NCBI GenBank assembly: GCA_002633005.1 | Contig: NMRA01000337.1 | Span: 156,641-216,640, forward strand | DNA from: Phoronis australis | Taxonomy: Eukaryota > Phoronida > Phoronidae | Length of the DNA stretch: 60,000 nucleotides | Direction of reading: 5' to 3' | Shown: positions 34,401 through 48,200 of the stretch, in pieces | How positions within the stretch are numbered: the first letter of the stretch is position 1 | Layout: each line of letters starts with the position of its first letter | Notes under the pieces: model-generated | Seen by the model: only the letters and a program-made list of their open reading frames with translations | What the model was told of the DNA's origin: nothing | Databases searched by the model: none | Made by a program: the position numbers and the translations under genes

Positions 34401-37400
34401 ACTTTATTTTTCATATAAACCATTTCAGTCCTATTTTTTGAGAGCCCTTCATGCAAAAGTGGAAGATTTTAAAATAATTCCTTACAGCGTTTCAGAGAAG
34501 AGTGTTTGAAGCATACTATACGAAAGTTTCATGTGATTCCGACATGCCATTTCTGAGACGGTTCCGAAGTTGGCCAATAGGGGACATTTTCCTAGGGTCC
34601 TACATAACGTTAAGTAACTTATGAAAGCGGTCCTAAGTCTAAATATGAAATATCACCAGGTTTGCATTAGTGGTAACGTTTTTGCTCTTCTAAAAACTGC
34701 TATCTGTGACCGTTTTAGTTACGACCCTTTTAGCTACGACCAGAACCTTTGATACAACTGGCCCCAGGATTCGTAGCCTCACAATATACGTCTCAAGCCT
34801 TTTTATTCCAAATTAGATAATGATGTCCAGCCCAAGCATCTTTCAGAACACTGGTAAGTAACAGGGGTGCAATAAGCCCTCATTTATGATACAGCGTGAC
34901 TACCTTCCAGAGTTAATTTCATGACTTTCATGCCGTAAGTAACAAGGAAATGTTCCTTCAATTATCATTTTCGAGTGCCTTTAGTACCACTGTAGCACGA
35001 AGAAATGAACTTGTCCGCCTCAAGGTAAAACTAATCGTTTGTTATCTCCACCACTTTAGATGTAGAGCAAGAATGGTTGAATTACCTAATTTTTCATTAG
35101 TAATTCGTGAAAAAATGTTAGTTCGAAATAACCACCAAATACATTGTATATGATTCTTAATGAAATTCTTGACAAATAAATAAGTTTATTATTATTTATC
35201 ATTCATTATTGATTAATTAATCAATTACCTTTGGGAGACTTATCGCAATCGCCGTAAGGGCCGCTCCGACCATAGATTTCATACAGGACTATCGCGAAAG
35301 AGTACACGTCAGCTTTTTGTAACTTCACAGGATCTTCCGTAGGTGAAAGTAAAATTTCTGGAGCCTTCCACAGCAGAGCTAGTTAAATAGCAGAAATACG
35401 CAATCGAATTATTGTTATGTACTTGAATTACGTATTGCATCTGAATTTTGTATTTGTAAAATAGCAACCAAATCCCCGTAAGTTATCACCGGAACTACTG
35501 CTTAATCTCTTTTTAAGCACGCTTGTCAGTGGTAAATGATTCTGGTAGGTGTCATTTTAAGCGCTGCTCATTGAAGAATTCTTGGTATTATGCAAAAAAC
35601 AAGCATTCACAATTCATTGAACTTGGCATTGACCACAAGATGTCACTAAAATTTGGCGTTGAAATGCATTCTTCCACTCACTGTTCCGTCCATTCATCCA
35701 TCTTTCTACGTTGAAACGGAAATAGACAATTTCTCACCTTGGTATCTAGCATGATCAGAGTAAAAATCCTCCGAACTACTGCGAAATTCAGTCAATCCAA
35801 AGTCGATCACTTTAAGAACCCACTTACTATCGATCACACAATTACTGGACTTAAAATTGCCATGATAACGCAGTTCGCTGTCATGAAGAAATGTCATCCC
35901 CTGCAAAATAGCAGACACTTTTGTTGACCAATTTAATCGACACCAGTGTGGACAACAACACCGTACTATTAAGGACCAATGCACCGCACCGATGATTTTT
36001 TCATGATTGGAAAAAACCTACAGTTGACACCAGCCTCACTCGGCGGGTCATTTTAACTTCATGACTGGTTCGGAGACTGAGCTACGCTAAATGGCTGCGG
36101 TGACAAGCGGCTACACCGCATCAGTTACACAGCACTGCTACTAGAAAAAATTGTCGACGTGTGACAATATAACCGTGAAGCAAGATCTTTCTGTCTTATG
36201 TTAACAATTTTCTTAGTCGCATCTTAGACATTTTAAGTCCTTCTCTCAAACTGCCCATGTGGTTCCAGTATCCGAAAATACTTACTACATAAAATCTTAT
36301 TTTCGACACCCTTTCTTTATATTCTTTTCGCCTTTCTTGCCAAAAGCGATTTTTTAACAGTATTTGACCCTTCTCTCTGAGCGTATGATTACCGGTTGTC
36401 ATCGGTTATTTCCGTACCCACATTTCCGGCTCATCAGTTCAGGAACTTGTCCTGAACGCCATGTTTTCCTTGTTACTGAATGTGCTATGGCTTGCTCGAA
36501 AAGTTTTCATTATTTTGTTTTATTAGTAATATCTCGTGATTCGTTTGCATATGTAGTAAATTTATAGTTTGTAGTTAATGGTGGCTGATTTTTTTTGGAA
36601 TGTTACGCGTACGTAGTATGTTAAAATAGCATTGGTGTTTAGTTCCTTACGTAGGCCGGTCGAACCTAGGAACCAATATGGGTCGAACCAATTTTTTTCG
36701 GTTTTATTTTTTTTCTCGTTTTGAAAAAGTACTTTGCTATCATCGGAAAGGTAGTGCATTCTGCTCAGTAAAAATCGAAAAAGTATCAAAATCCGGGCAA
36801 GCAGTGTAAAGTTATTGCAAGTTTTGTGGCGAAATTTGGGTCACTTTGTTTGGATCGCGTCGGCCATATTGGAGGACAGCGGGATAAGTTACGAGTTTAA
36901 AACTTTGTGTAAATTGTTTTCGCCAACAAATTACGGTGAAATTTAGTTAGACATATCTTTACTTACTATTCTGCACGATTCAACAGTGTTCACCAAATTT
37001 CAGCCTCGCAGTTGTTACTCATTAAGTGATAAATGTGCTCACAATTCCCGTTGGACTTCATCTCATTTCTGGCGGCACCGACAACATGGCGACTTTTGCT
37101 GAACTGAAAGGCATGTTCAATCGGCTACTTTGTAATTTGTGAAGATTTAACGTTGATAATTTTGACAAACGTTGCTAAAAAAAGAAACTTTGTTCAATTT
37201 TCGTGTTTTTTGTGCAAAAATATAAGATATATTCGAATTATTTTACTGTAAATTTCCCATTCAGGTGATCTTACACTAAGCTAAAAAAATAGTTGAAATA
37301 ATTTTGAAATGTTTTTTTGTTTGACTCTCAACTGCTGTTCGAGACTTGCATCGGTGTCACAAAATGATTCATATTTTTCAAAATTTTAAGTCTCAATTGC

Positions 37401-39230
37401 TTTCAAGTCATGTTTTGTAACTTATTGCTTCTTAATTCAGGTTATCAAGTCAACAATATGAATAATCTTAATTTGAGAAATAAGCTATGTTGGATTGTGA
37501 ATCTTCAAGCCTCTAATTCTTGTTCCTTGCAACTTCATATTTTTTAAATGATGCTTGTCAAATTCTGGTGTAAGGAAACACTATTCCGTCACCATGGTAA
37601 TAGTTACATGTATGTCCACTTTCATATCATGGAAACTGTTGCTGTCGAATAGTGTTTGTAATGCTAAATGTTGTAAAGTATTGTGCATTTTAAGTTACTT
37701 ATTATGTTAAAAGTTTGAATCATTTTCAATAATTGGCTTAATGAATAAAAAATGATAACATGTTGTATTGGAATTGTCATACTTATGTGCTCGAACGAGC
37801 CCCCTTTTTGGAGAACTGGAAAAAGGTCTGCCTCAGTCACAGAAGCACGAATTCCGAAAAAAGTAGAAAATGAGACAATATTCCACTGGAAGACAGGAAG
37901 TACCAAAATTTAGAGTCTGCAATTCATAGCTCTGAACATACCCACTGAATCTTATAGTAAAAGATAGACATTCCCAAAAATTCCTGCCCACCCCATTCTT
38001 TTAGGCTTGGTGTGCTCATATAAAGTTTGGGAAAATCTCTATTGAAAGCCAACAACTTCGCACAGTTCGCCAGAAGTACCCAAGTTCTAAATAAACCTCG
38101 TTTGAGCGAGCGCTGTGGCCAGCGACCAGTTAGGCCTAAGGGTAACCTTGGCACAAAGCTGTATAGGCCTACTAACAAGCTGTATTTTGACGATAGTCTT
38201 CACTGATAGCTGGTGACTGAGGCTAACTAAGGTCTGCCGCGGCAGTGTGACACAGGACTAACCAGCCCGTAATTTCATGCAAGTGTCTGAAACCACCTTT
38301 GAATATATGCAGCATTTATGATTTGACCATTTTACTTCGACAAAACAGCTTGCAACCGCATGCATTTACCGTTCTCCAGTGTCTGGTCTCGATCCGCACC
38401 GGGTCCGATAGGCTGCGGTGTCGAGTCTGGCAAAATAATTTCTGTCAACATTTTTTCGCCACATTTCTTCAGCAAATTCGATAAAATTGTCCGTATTTTG
38501 ATTTTATTAAAATTAAGGCGCGCTGTCGATTATTTTATCCCCGTTTGCTGGCTGGTAACAGTACAGGCACTGCTCCAGTCGCACTGACGGCGTTTTCTCG
38601 GCCTGAGTTCCTGAATGAATTGTACTTCCGGGTTCGGGGCAAGTTCAAAATGGCGGTGGTTCTTCGGGTGCGAATCGTGAGTGGCGCGTTCATTTAAACT
38701 TTTTTCGAGTACGGATTGTGTATTAGTTATGGGGTAAGTACTTCTTGGATCCTTATAACATCCTCTAACCATGTAATAAGGGTTAACAACGCGTGAGAGA
38801 AGGACTTTAAGGTTATTGGTCCGTGGTCCCACTGTTCATCGCCTTATGTTGAACAACGCATCACTCACGTGAGTGCCGTGTTTTGTAGCCATCCTGCCAG
38901 TGCCATGTATGATTTGTTCAATAACTTGGGCAAGGAAATGAAGGAGTTCACGGCAAACATGAGGTACACCTATACTTACTCTGATGACGTCATAAATTAG
39001 GGATGCCCTGAATACGTCATCCAATTTTATGTCGTTGTTGCCTAGAACATCCTCCAAGCTTCCTTTGGAACAATACTCGGTAACGATGCATATGTTTGGG
39101 CTATCAACACAGGCTCCAATAAACTGAACCAAATTATCATGACGAATGTCTCGCATCTGAAATTATAGTGGATCATTAGCACCATAGTTGTCATACTACC
39201 CCTCCTCTTGTTTGCCATGGTAACCATAAA

Positions 39231-39267
<37 letters not shown>

Positions 39268-42200
39268 TCATGTGTGTGTGTTTGTGTTTGTGTTTGTGCA
39301 CGCGCTTGTGCGAACAACAGTAACTGTCTAACCATCAGACTGACCAAGAGGCCCAGATTGTCAACGTGACGTCATACCAAACGCAAATTACTTGCATTTT
39401 AGCCTGTAGGGAGGTTCAAAGAGAAAATGAAATTAGGACTATTATTCTCATCAATTCGGTCTCATGATATTCCTTACCTTGGTGATATTCTATTAACAAC
39501 AAGAACAACGAAACCTTTAGCGACTCAAGAAAATACTTAGACATTTAGTATCCGGGTTGGCTAACTCTAAAATTGCGAATTCGATAAAGGCGAATGTACT
39601 CATTTGAGTTGGTAAAGGAAATGCAATCATATCACCGTAGGGAACATTATGAGATCGACTTCATGTGAGTAAAAGGCCTATGTAATTCGATTTTCATTTT
39701 TAGCCAGCTAAACAAGGCGAAATGCAATTCTAAGTAATCTCATGTACTTGAAGACCTGCTCAATAACACACTTTGGTCGATAACACACTTTCTTTAATAG
39801 GGTTGGGCAACTAACATTGTAGCCTGTAAACCACGCGCGTGATGCGATAACAGAACAATAGTGGGTTTTCTACATGTTTTTTTTCAGATCCGCATGTCAC
39901 CACTGCCGGATTGAAACAGCGCTTAACCACCATCAGGTGTGTGCGATGCTGTGTCTTTGCCATACATTACTTCAGTGAGGCACAAGGTTACTGTCTTACC
40001 ATTTTAAGTTCTTTTCGGACATTTCTTGTAAGGTCAATAGAGCGCTTGTTTATTTTCCGAACCGCAACAATATTCCCTTTGAGCGTTCCTATTGTTGTGA
40101 AAATCTGACGAACTCCAGACAGCTCCCGCGCAAGGGAAACCAGCGACACCTGGCTGCTGTGAAAGAAGCTTGACTGAAACCAAATAGCATTCAATAGTTA
40201 GTGAAATCATGCTTAGAAGATATTAATGACAAATGTTTTCTCACATCCACGTAATCAGTCATGCACGGACTAATTTAAAAACTGACTTCAACTGCAAATT
40301 GACCCATCAACTGCATCGTCACGTTTGAAGTAAGAGAGATTAGACCCTGGGCCCCCGAGTTGATTTCTTCAGAATTTCATCAATTTATCTAATTGGTGTT
40401 CTAGCAAATTTAAAAGATTCTTTTCCATTTAATTTAATATAACAACTCATAAAACGAATCTAAACAAAACCAATTTAATAAAAACCTTCGTATTCCCAAA
40501 CAATGCTCTTTCAACCTGATATTATCAAACGACGCTTTTAATTACAGAGATTTCAATACAGAATTTCTTAATATAATTCAGACAGTGCGCCGACAAAATG
40601 GCCGCCAAAACAATAAAGAAAGATTAAGATCCACATTAATCTATAAAAATGATTAAATAAAAACACTTTTATTCATAGACGGCTAAGTTACAATAATTTC
40701 ATACTTTACTTGCCAAACTCATTCTGTGATAAAAGCATTTGAAGAAGTGTTTATAAATCTCATATTAACGAGAACATACTCTTCGAAGGCCGGTTTGCAC
40801 ACTGTTACATCCCAGGGAGGCAGGCGTTCTTGTGCTTCCATTTCTAATGGTTATTTCTTTGAACTCAATTTTCCAAAGAAGACTCGCCAAATCCTGTTCG
40901 TACTTCCAGTTCCTACATTAATGAAAGTTCTTGTATAAGCATCTGCATCAAAATGAAACCAAAATTGCAATGGAACGCGTAAGAACTATTTGGTTTTAAT
41001 TCATCACATATTAGGCCAATGTAAGATATTGCAGGGGCAATATTTATCCTGAGCTAAAAATAATCAAACCATTTAATTCACAGTGTCATAATAAAAATGC
41101 ACTTTTTGGTATTTTATTGTAAGTGTTGGCCGGAGGGATAGCCGGCGAACACCCATTATTTACATTTGTGCACTCGCCGAATCTTTTTTCACTTGTCAGC
41201 TGAACAGCCATACCTGTAAACTGCCACAGACACAATGAGCAGGACGAGAAGTATTCCCCCTCCTATACCTGCAGCGTAAACTGAAATGAAGAAATAGTAC
41301 ACGTACAGAACAGCGGCCATTTTTGTATAGTCCTCATTCAAGGGTGGACAAGAATCCTGAGGCTGTACCCATAAATTCTGCATGCAATCAGCTGTGAGTC
41401 GAAACAGGTAAGAACGCAAAATCCGATCTCCTGTGTTTTGGCTGAAACTAGCGTTGTAATGCCTGATCATTGCATGTTTGGCTATGTGAATGAAGCATTC
41501 TGACATTCACTAAATAGTGAATAACTCCATATGTTGGCATTTAAACTCAGGCTGTTTGTAAATAGGACAGTAGAACAATAATCCCGACGGACTCTCCATT
41601 TTGCTACACCAGCCACACGATTTAATTACTTGACGAAGTTCATGAGTCTGTCCAGTGAACTGTTTCTTTGCTGTGCTGGATGTTCTTCTAACCTGGCACC
41701 TAACTGGCCTAATTTTTATTCGAAACACCAATCGCAGGTTGTGTTCAAGACATATGCACCTGATTATGCTATCGCCCAGTTGAATGAAAAAATGGACAAT
41801 CTCGCTGGATCATTGGATGAGGATGTGAGGACACTAAAAGAAGAAGTCGAAAAAGTCAACAAGAACTTAAAAGACAACACCTCACAGGCAACACCAGTCG
41901 AGATGTATTTCATCTCCTATTATCCAGCTGGACGGGTGGGGGGGATGATTAGTGGGGGTGATTATTGCTTCTGTTCATCAAGGTAACTTAGAAACCCACG
42001 TCACTGATACAATGCGTATTTCTGTAAAAGAGGAGACATTATAAACTCGGCTCTTTTTTCGGCACCTTGTACTTAGTTGATAGATTTGCACAAGAACCGC
42101 TGACGCCAAAAGGTCTGTTGGTCAGGAATGTTCATTTAGGGTCCTTTTTGTGTGGAGCAAAGAAATTGCCACAATAGAAGTGACTTCAATGTAATTCATA

Positions 42201-45200
42201 ACTGGTTAAAATAAATTAGTATATTTTGGACTGAAATTGGCGATTTTTCACACTGTATGGCTTCTGGAATTGGGTTCCTCGTGAAAGTTACGATAGGATT
42301 TTTTACTCGAAGAAATGCGGTAAAATTAGTCAAGATACGTACTTTAGGTTTTGGTTGATAAATTCGTTAATGCCATTCTGTTTTGTTTCAGTAACTCTTT
42401 GATAAGTATCTGCATGAGTGTATGACCGAATCCATTGTGGAGTTTTACCTCAGAATCTTGCTGGGGAGACCATAATGTCAGAGAATTTTCCAGGTCACTT
42501 CTCTGTCAATGGTGTCGAAAGGCTTCCCAAAGTCTTCGAAATTGAGATAGAGTAATGAATTCCATTCGATAGACTGTTCGACGATAATTCTTAGGGCAGC
42601 TATCTGGACAGTACAGGATCGCTCTGTCTTAAAAGCCTCCTTCTTGGTCTCTAAGTTTTAAGGTCAAAAACTTCTTTTATTGTGTTAAGCATTACCCGGG
42701 TGAGCACCTTGCTTGGTGTGGAGGGAAGAATGATTGGTCACCTTTCTTCGGCAGTTAAACCAGGAGACCTTTGGTCCAATCTTGTGGGATCTTTCCTGTT
42801 TCCCAGATCTTGTTCACCAGGATATGTAGGGGGTTGACTGAGAACTCGCCCCCCTCTTTGACAACTTCAGGTGGATATTGTCGATACTGGCAGCTTTCGT
42901 GGTCTGCACGCTCTTGATGGCTAGCCTTATTTCTTATCGATGAATTCCATAAAATCATATGCAGAGTTCTTCTATCGTTTCAGGCAATTTTTGTGGATCG
43001 GGAGTAGAGTCGCAGTTCAAAATGGTGTTGAATTTAGCGCTCCAGCATTCCAGTTGCTCTCCAATGTTGGTGATGAGTTGACCACCCTTGCCCTTAAGTG
43101 ACATGGAGACTTTAGCCACTCAGTTGTTTGGCGGTGGCGTGCAGGGGTCTTTATGTCTCCTTTGACAGTCGCTTCCTCAGCTTTAGGCGCGAGCTCTTTT
43201 TGCATACTTCTTTTTGTGTGATCTTACACTTCTTTTAGTTCTGGGTGACATAAACCTTTCGATTCCCGTGACTTACTTGTGTGAAATGAGAGACCGGAGT
43301 TCTATTTCGTGAAAAGTGACATAAGGCTTAAGGTCAAAAGTTTGGTTTTACGCTGCACACAGCAATTTCTGCAAAACAATTAAATTTCACTTGAGAAAAA
43401 CCATAAAGTGTCTGAGAATGTAAACGTAGCTGATCACTATTGAAATAATTTATTTAAATCATTTCTATACTGTGATGCGCATATTATTACTTGGCTAAAC
43501 GTGTATTCAGAAATTATGAATTGGGAGCGCACGACCAAATGTTTGTCTTAAAAGGACACCAATCCCGGTTTTGGTTTATTAACAGACAATTCTCTGAACG
43601 AAAATAACGCTCTGTAGCCCTCGACAACCCTCAAAAGTTTGGAGGAAAATTTGAAAACTCCTTTCGAAACCTGCTAAACGGGCAAGCGTTACCTACGCTT
43701 TTAGCAAATTACAAAGCAACTGTGGGGAAGGAAAACCATAATATCCAATTTGTGACGTAGGGAGTACGAGTTTTTAGTCGATTCCTCCTTTTTTCTGTCA
43801 AGATTTACGCCAGTGATGCATTAACAGGTGACAGAACGAGGGTTGGTTAAAATCATCAAAAGCAGGGTTTGATATCCTTTGAAGTCTTAAGTCGCTTTTC
43901 ATGAAATAGACGGATCCCAGGCTCGAATATCGATTACGTAATTGCAACTTCAAAAAATGCGAGACAAAATTTGAAACAGCTTTACCATAGCAGCGGTTAA
44001 TATTGTGAGTTATTGACACTAGTGATGGTAGTTAATTACTCTATAATCTGTCCAATTCACCGATGCAACGAGTTGGTCTATGGTACCTACATTTTACCGC
44101 GGCGCACTTTTCGCCAGAGAATCCACATTTCGGTTCGTCGACAGGAGGTCCGTCTTTCACCCATTTTATTCCAGTGCCATTAAATTTCACTCTCTACAAC
44201 AGTAACATTCCATTCAAGTAACTATTATGAGATAAACGTGTATAGTTAAGTCGAAATTTACTAGGAATTAGGTGTGTGAAGTAAAACACACTCGAAGAAA
44301 ACAAAACTGCGATATCATAAAGCAAAATGAGACTAAAGGCTGAGCACAAATAGCAAAAAGTCTAACGATAAGTCTAGCATTAAAGTCTGTTTCAGAAACG
44401 CTAAATACCCCGGATGTTTCAGAAGTTACCTTACCGGGAGGCCACTGTGTTGTAAAAGAAATGTTCCAATGGGTCTAATCTGTCCGTAGATCTGGTCGGT
44501 ATCCCCAGGCAAAACCTTCTGCGCTATGATGGTGTAATTGCCTTCAGTGTCACCTTCCGAATTTATGCGGCACATATAACCCATGGCACCTAGTCAAAGA
44601 AAACTTATGTGCAGTCACATGCCAAAATGGGAGATAACAACAACCCTTTTATAAAATCTTCACCAAAATTCAACTAATAATGCTTTTGTGAAAACAATTT
44701 GTTTTCGACCTGACTAACTATTTGAGATTCGAATAAGAGGCTCCCGGGTATGTAGAGACTTTATCTTTAAATTTAATTTTTAGCGAGCACAGCATGGCTT
44801 TGGAAGATTCCTGAAGTTTCCGGAAAAATTAAAAAACTTGCCTTTGTTGATTGATTTTAAAACATTGCTAAGAGTGATTAAGATTTCCTATACACGCACG
44901 ATGGGTCACCACCAGGGTAGGGTGCGCAACACTCGTAAACTATTTTAGAATATGGGATTCAATGTTGACAAATACTGATTTCCTTTGATTCCACTTCTCC
45001 AACGAAATTATTAAAGATTTAACAGGTTTTGATTATTGAAGCTGGTAAACCCCGTGGTATGTGGATGTTGGAGTTTCCGGGGACATTTTTAAGTGTGTGG
45101 CATCCATATTATAGTGAAGTTGGCAATTTGTACCCTGCAGAAGACCACACAATTGTGAAATCAGCTTTTAATTTTTTTAAGGATTCATTCACTACCCATA

Positions 45201-48200
45201 GCCTGCTTTAAGAATAGGTCTTTATCATTTGTAAGATCGTACATACTGTTATATGTTCTGCCGTACAACTTGGACAATATCGCAGTGCCGTTAGATGGCG
45301 ACACACCTTCCAGTAAACACTCGTGTGCAGCCCTGGCGTACAATTTGACAGCATCGTATAGATAAGCCGAGGTTATGTCTGCCTGAAAATTGAACAACTC
45401 AGTTTATTTACTAAACCACTCGGTTAGACACCGAGGCCTAATTTCGGAATTGTATGGATAAACAAACTATAGATAGGCTCAAATGTCTTTATTCTACGTT
45501 TTCCTTCACCTAGAAAATTTCTGAGAAATTTTTATGCACCTATGACGCGGTGCTAAAATTATCACTAAAAATATTTGTGTTTTTACTCTTCCAAATATAT
45601 CAAATTTTAAAAATATAGTTGACCTTCATAGCTAAAGCAGATGCAAACACACGCATTATCAAGAGTTCTCCGTAATGGCGTCGGAAAACAGACAATCGAT
45701 GCTATCTCGTTAGAGTTCATTCATCTGTTGTTACTACACATAAGTAGTCTCAGAACTAATACATTTGCTGGGGGCTTACCTCCGTTTTATTCCGGGCAAA
45801 TGTAAAATTAAACGGTGGAAGAGTTAAGTATCTGTGGACTCGAGCAGAGAAACTGTCAAACCACGGATAAACAGGCGGCGAGTGAACAATTCCCGCGAAA
45901 TGCCTGAAGGATGGTAGCGTGAAGTTGTTTGACACCTGACTGAGACCTGCATCAGACGGAAACGAACATTTTGCAACAATAAATAAACTATGACGACGAT
46001 GATAATAACGAATAAATTTGATCAAAAATGGAAAGCGGTGGAACTTTATATTGATTGACTTCTTGTCGAAACAACTGCTTAAACTATTATGTGAACAAAA
46101 CGAGACATCTTCAGTCATGTAACCACAGGACTTGGGAAATTACTAAAGTATAATGTTCTTCAGACAAAATGTTTCGTGGCGGAGCAAATTTGGTGAAAAA
46201 AGGTGTTACAAAAACTTGCATTAATTCCGAAAGTCAAAGGAGATGCTTAGTACATGAACACCCCGTGACGATTAGCGGCTTCTGGTTCCGTCTGCATAAG
46301 TTAAGATCATAAAAAGAAGACCCTTCCTCTGTTAACGACCCAAAAGAAATATGTAATACCCCGTTGACGTGTGTTGTGTACTTTGAATACGACCAAAGAG
46401 AAGAGTGAACGAGTTTCGACGAACGTAGGGTGGAGTGAACTGCGGGTCAGGGACTGGAGGTCTGTGCCAGCCGAAGCACAAAATGTTCAAATTGCAAATC
46501 TCTCGCCTTGATTTAATTGACATGTCGTTAGCTTTACTCCTCAGTTTTAGGAAAGCGAGCTGCTTAAATCTTGTACGGGTTTGCTGACGATAATATTGCG
46601 ATGAGTACCATTAATCTATTATTAAGTGGGCAATTAAGAAGAAGAGATAATTTGTAACCTTCGTAATATCTCTTGATATCTCTGACGTCATATTCCTTCG
46701 TAGTGTGGACACCGACCACAAAATATTCTCCAGTGTCCATAAGACCACGTCTTTGTAGTGTCTCTAGAATACCAGAGAACTCGAACCAGCGACCAAGAAT
46801 AACATAAACTGAAACGTATAGAGACGTGTATTAGGAATTACTATTTCCGTCAAAGTAATTAGGTCTGGCATTTGATGGCATAATTTGACGAGTTCAATGA
46901 CACGTCCTTTATCGCAGAAAATACAAATGCACATAACAGTGAATGCAAAGCATGCATGTAGGCGAACTTACATTCATTGAAAAGGGAGCCCCGTGTTATT
47001 AAGTAGGATCACTTTGTGTACAAAAGATTTGTCCATTTTTTCGTCTTAAATTCTCAACGAACATCAGTGTGAAATAAGGTCGAAAACCGTGCGCACGGAC
47101 ACGAACACATTTTGATGTCAAACCGCACAACGCACATCAAACGTAATGAAGTAAATGTCAATCTAGCAACTGATAGCCTGAATGCACCATTTTGGAGCAG
47201 AGAACTGAAAAATGACTTTTCACATTCTAAAGACGCAGTTCAGATGCGATCAACTACCCACTTAAAATTCTAATGTTACTTTTGCTCTGACATTTATGTT
47301 AAAAATTTCAGCCTCTCAAGTGCCCCTGTACATATCTACTACCTGTCTGCACACGTGCTGATAATCAACTAGTTACTGAAAATATGTCGACAGATGTCCT
47401 CGCGCTGTACTCAGCAGCACAACATACTTCTGGTTGTCTTGTACGTTTCTTCTACCATTTTATCAAATGGGTTGGTCTCCACCAACCCGTGTACGTAAGG
47501 ACTTTTGAACGTCATCTGGCGGCTTACTGTAATATTGTGAGTCTTTAATGTCTGGAGAAAATAAGAAAACAATTACAAGACAGAATTCACTGCTCTCACA
47601 CAAAAATCTCGGAAATGTTGATACCGTGAGGAGACAGCTTTTGCCGGGTATTTTTAACATCATAGAGAATTCGTAAGCGAGACTTAAATTCCAACTTCTG
47701 ACCTTTGCTCAATAGTAAACAAATATCACTACGATATTCATAATAAGGGTATCTCGTTCAGTTTTTGTGTGACGTCATAACAATTAACAACCGTCGTTTA
47801 TTTAGATTTCGCCAAGAGAGTGTTCGGTGCCTAGAAGTGCGGGGAAGCTCAATGGTCAAAAACTTGTTGCAAAATATATAAAAGAGTCGGACATCTTGGA
47901 ACTTGAGGTCAAACACACTATAGTAACTATGATATGTTTGCTTGAGGTCACGTTTGGCGAGATGAGTTATTATAATTTGAAGTCCCTAATTTGGCGAGTG
48001 AGGTCAGTCTGTCTGAAGTTGTCACCGGTGATCTGAGGTCGCATTTGTGGAGCTGGTGTTCACCAGACCGGACGCTGCATTAAATCTTTCAGTTTATGTA
48101 CAACTAGATAATATAGCTCTGGCAGCCGGCGTCGACTTGTCTGATAAGCTAAATAAATTCAAATATCTGGGTCAGCGTTTATCTTTTATTTCCTAATTCT

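Noticed and set aside
38836-38979. Extension of the kinase frame beyond exon 12
   Set aside because: Reads through a good donor (gtaagt); kinase homology resumes exactly in exon 13, so this stretch is intron.
44085-44099. Alternative donor gtaaaa after ...KCAA at the end of exon 8
   Set aside because: It would put the membrane-helix exon out of frame with a stop; the gtaggt ten bases later keeps frame and matches the consensus better.
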